A DNA stretch of 64,000 nucleotides from Pseudaminobacter sp040045035 (GTDB lineage: Bacteria; Pseudomonadota; Alphaproteobacteria; Rhizobiales; Rhizobiaceae). The position numbers and the translations under genes were made by a program. Below are positions 58,450 through 64,000 of the stretch, in pieces. The first letter of the stretch is position 1. Each line of letters begins with the position of its first letter. The notes under the pieces were generated by a model. The model made no database searches and had not been told where the DNA came from. It worked only from the letters and a program-made list of their open reading frames with translations. Location: positions 1 to 64,000 of the forward strand of contig NZ_JBDZDS010000010.1 in assembly GCF_040045035.1 (NCBI RefSeq), written 5' to 3'.

Positions 58450-59137
58450 CTAAATCCTGGCGCTGCGGTGCTACGTGACGGAAGCCGATCGAGCCATGCC
58501 CGGGTTTCGGTATTTGTTCCCGAACCTTTCTGGCCATCACGCATGGATCGAGCCGCTTCTGGGGGAAGGAATTGGCCGCTTTTCTTGGAGTGTAGATACG
58601 CCCGATGCTTCCGATCCGGAAAAGCTTGATCAGCGGCGTCAGGACCGATACCGGCTTCCGGGTCGGGTGAAGCGTGTTTCGCTCGTAGCGCCAGTCGATG
58701 ACGTCCGCGATCGGCAACAGCGGCATCTGGACTTGGCCCTTTGCCAGAAGGTAGGCTTGTTCGTGGTGATAGCTGAGGAAGCGTTTCGCCGACGGGTAGC
58801 GTTTCCTGAACACCACATGCCCGACCGGGCGGAAGCCCGCGGCCCTCCAGGCCACGAGGAATTTGTCGGCCTGGTTCCAGCCGTAGAAGCTGACACAGAA
58901 GCCGCCGCTCTTGAGGATGCGGTACGCTTCGGCGAAGGCCAGCGCCAGCCAGCGGGCGTTGTCGTCGTTCCTCACGGTCTGCCCGTCCCGCGAGCGGTAG
59001 CCGGTAATGTATGGGGGGGCGGTCAGGATCATGTCGACCGAGCCGGTTTCCATCCGGCCCATCACGTCGATCCAGTCGCCGTGGATAACGGTGTCGGCGG
59101 TAACAGGGTGGATGCTGGTGTTGGTGGCGGTGGTCAT
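58412..59137 (-). pseudogene. DNA adenine methyltransferase, motif IV mutated and C-terminus lost
   Basis: The 241-residue frame (ATG 59137, strong AGGAGAG) reads DTVIHGDWIDVMGRMETGSVDMILTAPPY: motif IV of N6-adenine methyltransferases is DPPY, here Ala40-Pro-Pro-Tyr (GAC to GCC). Family sequence continues to KPVSVLTPLIKLF with FCVSFYGWNQADKF and RKRYPSAKRFLSYHHEQAYLLAKG between. The required C-terminal FxGxG (SAM-binding) segment is replaced by unrelated sequence (RIYTPRKAANSFPQ) from about 58620. Such methylases are common on ICEs and plasmids of rhizobia. It should be catalytically dead. Confidence 0.75.
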
Positions 59138-59768
59138 TTTTCTCTCCTGTTGTTCGGGTTCGTCCCTCGGGACGCGCAGGAGAAGGGCCGGACGCAAAAG
59201 GCGCCCTGTCACCGATAAGGGGTACGGCTTGCCCGTTGACCGGGCGGCGCGTTCGGCCAGACACGACAAAGAGACCGGGGGCGAAGCCAGAGACAGGACG
59301 GGAAAAGACCTCGATCACCGACATGCTACGTTGCCGATATTCGTCACTGGATGAACATGCGAAAATAGAGGCTTGCGGCTGCTGGAAATCGGCGTCTGCA
59401 TTTTGGTGTCCGCTCCTGTTTTCTCGTTTCGCCACAGGAACGCGGGCCGCTCGGGGACGGTGAGGAAAACGTCCGCACCGGTCGGCGGCTGCTCCCGAAA
59501 GCGTAGGTCGCTGGCTGGTGCGGGCAGATTTCTGTCATGTCAAAACGGGTGTCGGCCGGCGACTCTTCAAGCCGCAGCGGTCGCAGGACTTCATGCGCGG
59601 TAGCCGGCGCACGAGAAAGCAGCGGAAAAAAAACGGGCGGCAGCGCGTGCCGTCGACGTATCCGCATGCCAGAAACCACACCGCTGGGGCCATGCTCGCC
59701 GTGCCGGTCAGCAGCGCCGGCGCCAGCGTGACGAGCGTCAATCCGGCAGACAGGCCGAAAGCGATCTG
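59138..59768. other. Decayed mobile-element debris
   Basis: No intact gene is seen. A minus-strand frame around 59535-59741 (MTLVTLAPALLTGTASMAP, FLACGYVDGTRC, KSCDRCGLKSRR) may be the remains of a small Cys-containing protein. The rest shows only overlapping low-quality frames. Confidence 0.3.
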
Positions 59769-60374
59769 TCATTGCCCGACCAGCGAAAGCAGCTCGATAT
59801 GCTGGTCGTCGATCACCTCTCCCGCGACCTGTTCACCACCGAGCGGCTGAGCGAAATGCGCGCCTCGTTGTCCAAGCGGCGTGCCAGCCGCGCCGCCGAG
59901 GTCGGCTGGCGTATCGCCACATTGCAACGCGAAGCTGCCGACGCCGAAGACAAGCTGAAGCGGCTCTACAAAATGGTCGAGGACGGTGTTGCCGATATGG
60001 ACGATCTGCTGAAGGAGCGCATCGGCGCCCTCAAGCTCGAACGTGAACGAGCGCAGGCGGCGCTGGACCGCATCGGGGCGACGAATGTTCCCGCGTCCAC
60101 AATACCGGCGGAAGTCATCGAACGGTTCGGCCGCGCGATGCGCGAAAATATCGCCACGGGCGAGGTTCCGTTCCGCAAGGCCTATCTGCGTTCGGTCGTC
60201 GATTGCATCGCAGTGGACGACGATGTCATCCGGATCACGGGCGACAAGACGAGGCTCGAACAGGCAATCGGCGGCAAAAGCTTTGCCACGTCCGGTGTTC
60301 GCAATTTTGCACAGAAGTGGTACGCCCAAGGGGAATCGAACCCCTGTTACCGCCGTGAAAGGGCGGTGTCCTGA
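59769..60374 (+). pseudogene. Large serine recombinase, C-terminal fragment abutting tRNA-Glu
   Basis: The frame reads QLDMLVVDHLSRDLFTTERLSEMRASL, then a long coiled coil (RIATLQREAADAEDKLKRLYKMVEDG) and DRIGATNVPASTIPAEVIERFGRAMRENI, VPFRKAYLRSVVDCIAVDDDVI. This is the C-terminal third of large serine recombinases, after the zinc ribbon. The catalytic resolvase domain with its Ser is absent. The last codons (from about 60318) run into the antisense of tRNA-Glu copy 2. That position fits an element joined to the tRNA 3' end. No N-terminal part is found in the island. Confidence 0.75.
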
Positions 60375-60392
60375 CCGCTAGACGATGGGCGC
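60318..60392 (-). tRNA. tRNA-Glu (UUC), copy 2
   Basis: Minus strand, 5' end at 60392: acceptor GCGCCCA/TGGGCGT, anticodon loop CTTTCAC, T arm with gttcgattc, CCA encoded at 60320-60318. Its body is identical to copy 3, while its upstream region matches copy 1. Confidence 0.96.
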
Positions 60393-60465
60393 GCGGTGGA
60401 GATGGGCGCCTTATAGTCGGGCAATCGGTGGGGGGCAACCCGTCAAATCCCATTTACGCGACTGC
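60350..60465. repeat. Right copy of tRNA-Glu flanking repeat
   Basis: About 116 bp matching 46868-46983 (5' half of tRNA-Glu plus upstream flank), with about five substitutions and two small indels. See the left copy. Confidence 0.85.
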
Positions 60466-60541
60466 CTGCAGGAAAGGACTTTCTTTCTCAGTATAGCGGC
60501 ATGCTTGGGATGGAATTGGAAGTATAAGCTGGGGGATGGTC

Positions 60542-60616
60542 TGGTACGCCCAAGGGGAATCGAACCCCTGTTACCGCCGTGAAAGGGCGGTGTCCTGACC
60601 GCTAGACGATGGGCGC
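60542..60616 (-). tRNA. tRNA-Glu (UUC), copy 3
   Basis: Minus strand, 5' end at 60616, CCA encoded at 60544-60542. The sequence of the mature tRNA equals copy 2; upstream flank is only loosely similar (ttatagtcaggcag). Confidence 0.96.
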
Positions 60617-60695
60617 GGGAGACGAGGCGGGTTATAGTCAGGCAGTTCGCCTTGGGCAACCCATCAAAACCCATTTATGCAAATTTTTTTCGACC

Positions 60696-62123
60696 CTATT
60701 TCCGACGGCTGCAGCGCCAGTTCCAGTCGCGCTCGGGGCCGACGTCCACATGTACGGAATCCGTATGGCAATAGGTGCCTACACCGCCGCGGCCGGGCAT
60801 GGAGCGGACGTAATTGGCCAATTCCCACTTGCTCACGCCAGTGATCTGGATGTCGGCGGCGGCGCAATACATGTGCAGGGAGTTCTTGGCGCCCCGCGAG
60901 CGAGCGTTGTGACTCGGGCTGCGATAGCCGGAGGTCACGACGATCTTGCCGCCGTAGTGCTGCTCGATGGCCTTGAGAACACGCACCAGCGAAGGCTTCA
61001 GGCAGGCGACGTCCACATTCTCGGTCTGGCGCAGGAGGCCATTCGGGGCGAGTCGGGCCATGCCGGCGGCCGACGCGAGCTGCACCGGCCCGCCGTCCTC
61101 CTCTTCGTGGAGGTCGACGTCGCTGTCGTCGTCGATGCCTGATTTGCGGGTGATTTCGAAAAGCGCGGTCTGGCGCACGCCGGGAAGAGCCGATTCGCCG
61201 GTTACGGACGCGAGCGATACAGGCTTTTGACCTGATTCGGCCGAAGCGATCTGGATGATCGGCTTCGCGTCCTGCTCTTCGGCAGTGTCGATGAGGGGTT
61301 TCGCGGCCGGCGCCGCAGCCGCTACGAGCGGCTTGACGGGGCCGGATGGAGCCCCTCGTCCCGACGTCGCCGGCGCTGCCGGCGAGCGGGCAGAGGAGGA
61401 GCCGAAGAGGGAAGCGAAGAAGCCCTTCTTTGGAGGAGGTGCTTTGGCCGGTTCGACCGCAATCGTCTCGGCAGGCGTTTCGACTGCGGCGGCCACCTGT
61501 TCGGGCTCGGCTTCGGGTTGCACGGGAGCGGCGGCGATGTCGGTCTGCGGCTCGGCAGGTTTGGCGAGCGGCACGGACGCCTGCGCCGCTGCTTGTTCGG
61601 CTGCCTGGGCGGCAGCGGCCGCCGCGGCAAGCCGTTCGGCTTCCGCCTCGGCTTCGACGGCCTGCTGCAAGGAGATGGTGCCGGTCGCCGGCTTCGCCGT
61701 CGGCAGATAGGCCACGACGACAGGCAGTTCCTTGTCGTTCTCGTCCATCACCGTGGCCGGCAGAGCGGCCGCAACCGCTGTTGCCTCTGCGCCGGCTGGC
61801 ATGGCGTTTTCGGCGATCTGCGGCGCGTTGATCTCGACGGCGGTCGTGCCTTCCGCGACCGCGTCGGCGGCCTGGGCCTGAGCCGTTGCGGGCGCGTTGA
61901 AGCCGGGTGCGCTGAAGTCGAGATTCGGATCGGTGGTCGAGGTGCAGGAGGCGAGGAGAGCAGAACAGAGCGCCGCCAAAACTGCACGGCCTTCTCGTTT
62001 CGCGAAACGCGTGCCTGCTGCAGTCAAACCGGTCCCCTTTTTATCCTTTTTGGCGCCGCTACGCTTGGGCAAGGCATTCAAATTCAATGCGGGGCGACCA
62101 CATTTTGGGTCGCCGGAATTCAA
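60696..62123 (-). CDS. Lipoprotein with peptidase M15/DUF882-type C-terminal domain
   Basis: The protein has a lipoprotein signal (AVLAALCSALLASC) and a long Ala/Pro/Glu-rich low-complexity region of about 300 residues. The C-terminal domain reads LVRVLKAIEQHYGGKIVVTSGYRSPSHNARSRGAKNSLHMYCAAADIQI and HTDSVHVDVG. His in SLHMYCAAAD and in SVHVD, with Asp between, match the zinc ligands of M15_3-type D-Ala-D-Ala carboxypeptidases, so cell-wall hydrolysis is likely. The ATG at 62123 gives 48 residues before the signal; a TTG at 62027 after AAAGGGGACCGG is the more probable start. Confidence 0.85.
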   Translation of the reverse strand: MNSGDPKCGRPALNLNALPKRSGAKKDKKGTGLTAAGTRFAKREGRAVLAALCSALLASCTSTTDPNLDFSAPGFNAPATAQAQAADAVAEGTTAVEINAPQIAENAMPAGAEATAVAAALPATVMDENDKELPVVVAYLPTAKPATGTISLQQAVEAEAEAERLAAAAAAAQAAEQAAAQASVPLAKPAEPQTDIAAAPVQPEAEPEQVAAAVETPAETIAVEPAKAPPPKKGFFASLFGSSSARSPAAPATSGRGAPSGPVKPLVAAAAPAAKPLIDTAEEQDAKPIIQIASAESGQKPVSLASVTGESALPGVRQTALFEITRKSGIDDDSDVDLHEEEDGGPVQLASAAGMARLAPNGLLRQTENVDVACLKPSLVRVLKAIEQHYGGKIVVTSGYRSPSHNARSRGAKNSLHMYCAAADIQITGVSKWELANYVRSMPGRGGVGTYCHTDSVHVDVGPERDWNWRCSRRK

Positions 62124-62247
62124 AAACCGACGAATCTGCAGCCCCGAAGTGAAATCGGCTAGGGCTGAAATGAGGCAAGAAGGTGTTTGCCTGCCATCAT
62201 TTCGCCCGCTTTTGGGTCACGGTCAATTCACCGCGCATTACAATATG

Positions 62248-64000
62248 TTACACGCGTACCCTGACATAGGTCCCCGGCGCGTCGCCGAGAATCTGGGTGT
62301 TCGTGCCGGGCACTCGCGCCGGCACCTGCCGGTCGTCCTTCTCGGTCACCCACTTTTGCCAGTGCGGCCACCAGGAACCGCGGTTTTCCGCGGCTTTGGC
62401 GACCCACTCGTCGAAGTCTCCGACCGGTTTTCCGTTGGTCCAATATTGGTATTTGTTCTGCGCTGGCGGGTTTACGACGCCGGCGATGTGGCCCGATCCG
62501 GCCATCACGTAATCGACCGGCCCGCCGAAGTACTGGCAGCCCAGAAACACCGATCGAGCCGGCGCGATGTGATCCTCGCGGGCCGCGAGATTGTAGACGG
62601 GAATGGTAATGTCGCTCAGCGAGATGGTGTGGCCGGCCAGTTCCATGCGGCCCTGGGAGAGGTTGTTCTCCAGATAGCAGTTGCGCAGATAGAACGAGTG
62701 GTTGGCCGCGCTCATGCGCGTCGAATCCGCGTTCCAGTAGAGCAGGTCGAAGGGCAGGGGCTCCTTGCCGCGTATGTAGTTGTTGATGACATAAGGCCAG
62801 ATCAGGTCGCCCGACCGCAGCATATTGAAGGCGGTGGCCATCTTGTTGCCTTCCAGATAGCCCTTTCCGCGCATCGCGTGCTCGAGCGCGGCGACCTGGT
62901 CCTCGTCGACGAAGACCTTCAGGTCGCCCGCATAGGTGAAGTCGACCTGGGTGGTGAAGAAGGTCACCGACCTGATGCGCTCGTCGCCTTCCTGCGCCAG
63001 TAGCGACAGCGCCGCCGCCAGCAGCGTGCCGCCGACGCAATAGCCGATCGCGTTGACCTCGCGCTCGCCCGTTGCGGCCTCCACCGTGTCGAGGCCGTAT
63101 TGCAGGCCCTCGCGGATATAGGCTTCCCAGCCCTTCAGCCCGTGCCGTTCGTCCGGATTGATCCAGGAGATGACGAACACGGTGTGGCCCTGCTCGACGG
63201 CCCAGCGGATGAAGGATTTCTGCGGGTTGAGGTCGAGGATGTAGAACTTGTTGATCCAGGGCGGGCAGATCAGCAGCGGCCGCTTCAGCACCGTATCGGT
63301 CGAAGGCTCGTACTGGATGATCTCGGCGACGTCGCTGCGCCCGACCACCTTGCCCGGCGTCATCGCCAGGTTACGGCCGATCTCGAATTGCGAATGGTCG
63401 GACTGCCGCAGCTTCAGGTGGCCGCGGCCGGCCTGGATGTCCTCGGCCAGCATTTTCATGCCGCGCACTAGGTTCTCGCCGTTGCTGGCCACGGTTTCGC
63501 GGAACAGTTCCGGGTTGGTGAGGATGAAGTTGGATGGCGAAATCGCGGCGGAGATTTGCTTTACGTAGAATTCGGCCTTGTGGCGCGTGCGCTCATCCAG
63601 CCCGTCGGCGTGCTCGACCAGGTCGTTCGCCCAGCGCGTGGTGACCAGATAGACCTGCTTCAGGAAGTCGAAGAAGGCATTGCGGCCCCATTCGGGATCC
63701 AGGAAGCGTTTGTCGCTCTTGTCGGCTGCGACGACGCTTTCGTCTGCGGCCTGTTCACCGGCGTTCATGCGCTGGATCGCGTTCGACCACACATTCATGT
63801 ATCCCGAAAACAGCCGGGTCTGCGCCTCCAGCGCCCGCGAGGGGTCGGAGAGCCAGTATTCGGTGAGCCTGGAGAACGTCTTGACCATGTCGGCCATGGG
63901 TTCGGCGACGCTGTCGCGGATTTCGCCGCGCTCGCGTGGCTCGGCCCATGCGGAGGCGGCCTTGCCGGCCTGCTCCACCATGCGGGCGAGATTGAGCGCG
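62248..64000 (-). CDS. phaC: Class I poly(3-hydroxyalkanoate) synthase, 5' end outside the window
   Basis: The frame stays open to the window edge, so the N-terminus is missing. Present are the PhaC N-terminal domain (EYWLSDPSRALEAQTRLF, VKQISAAISPSNFILTNPE) and the alpha/beta-hydrolase core. GYCVGGTLLAAAL is the lipase-like box with catalytic Cys, AAREDHIAP supplies the Asp and AGSGHIAGVVNPP the His. Length fits class I enzymes (about 600 residues). It polymerises hydroxyacyl-CoA to PHB granules. In this window no phaA/phaB or phasin gene adjoins. Confidence 0.96.
   Translation of the reverse strand, partial: ALNLARMVEQAGKAASAWAEPRERGEIRDSVAEPMADMVKTFSRLTEYWLSDPSRALEAQTRLFSGYMNVWSNAIQRMNAGEQAADESVVAADKSDKRFLDPEWGRNAFFDFLKQVYLVTTRWANDLVEHADGLDERTRHKAEFYVKQISAAISPSNFILTNPELFRETVASNGENLVRGMKMLAEDIQAGRGHLKLRQSDHSQFEIGRNLAMTPGKVVGRSDVAEIIQYEPSTDTVLKRPLLICPPWINKFYILDLNPQKSFIRWAVEQGHTVFVISWINPDERHGLKGWEAYIREGLQYGLDTVEAATGEREVNAIGYCVGGTLLAAALSLLAQEGDERIRSVTFFTTQVDFTYAGDLKVFVDEDQVAALEHAMRGKGYLEGNKMATAFNMLRSGDLIWPYVINNYIRGKEPLPFDLLYWNADSTRMSAANHSFYLRNCYLENNLSQGRMELAGHTISLSDITIPVYNLAAREDHIAPARSVFLGCQYFGGPVDYVMAGSGHIAGVVNPPAQNKYQYWTNGKPVGDFDEWVAKAAENRGSWWPHWQKWVTEKDDRQVPARVPGTNTQILGDAPGTYVRVRV

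Overview
The window looks like a chromosomal segment of an alphaproteobacterium of the order Rhizobiales, most like the Phyllobacteriaceae (Mesorhizobium, Aminobacter and relatives). The evidence is the GC-rich coding style and the set of core genes: dusA, a TIGR02281-type aspartyl protease, DUF1289, cobT, a PleC-like sensor kinase, DUF2842, ctaA, type-2 argC, agmatinase, rplM-rpsI, metZ and a class I PHA synthase. I assigned this by reading translated proteins; no search was run.

1-13.2 kb is a decayed prophage or phage-derived island next to dusA. It opens with the end of an IS21-like element that has cut off a LuxR-type regulator, followed by an IS256-type transposase fragment joined to a broken tail-fibre gene. 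Three minus-strand genes for surface polysaccharide functions (acyltransferase, heparinase-like, DUF6270-like) sit between the tail fibre and a plus-strand lysis cassette (frameshifted endolysin, overlapping Rz/Rz1-type spanins, holin-like protein). A dead Ku gene, an SRAP gene, a small zinc-ribbon protein and a tyrosine integrase beside dusA complete it.

13.2-21.9 kb is ordinary chromosome: dusA, protease, DUF1289, cobT, histidine kinase, nuclease, GST, UDG-like protein, Lrp regulator, two stress-type small proteins and tRNA-Pro(GGG). 22.0-32.8 kb is an exopolysaccharide locus: GT25, O-antigen-ligase-like protein, initiating glycosyl-1-phosphate transferase, GT4, Wza-like lipoprotein, a GumC/Wzc-like protein with a degenerate kinase domain, a CelD-type acetyltransferase and a polysaccharide deacetylase. 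32.8-44.9 kb returns to housekeeping genes. 45.0-46.3 kb is an IS3-family (IS407-group-like) copy with 12-bp inverted repeats and a 4-bp target duplication; its orfB is frameshifted.

The most interesting part is 46.8-60.4 kb, an island between two tRNA-Glu genes that share about 115 bp of repeated sequence. It encodes what reads as a complete lipid-linked D-arabinofuranose pathway like the mycobacterial DprE1/DprE2 system: a phosphatase-UbiA fusion, GtrA, a DprE1-like oxidase and a DprE2-like reductase. With it come a polymerase/ligase-like membrane protein, an exported beta-helix protein, a GT-C-like transferase and a secreted SUMF1-fold protein without the catalytic cysteines. Its right end holds decayed mobile genes: a methyltransferase with its catalytic Asp replaced, and a serine-recombinase fragment abutting the tRNA. 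The window ends with a third tRNA-Glu, a peptidase M15-like lipoprotein and the start-truncated phaC.
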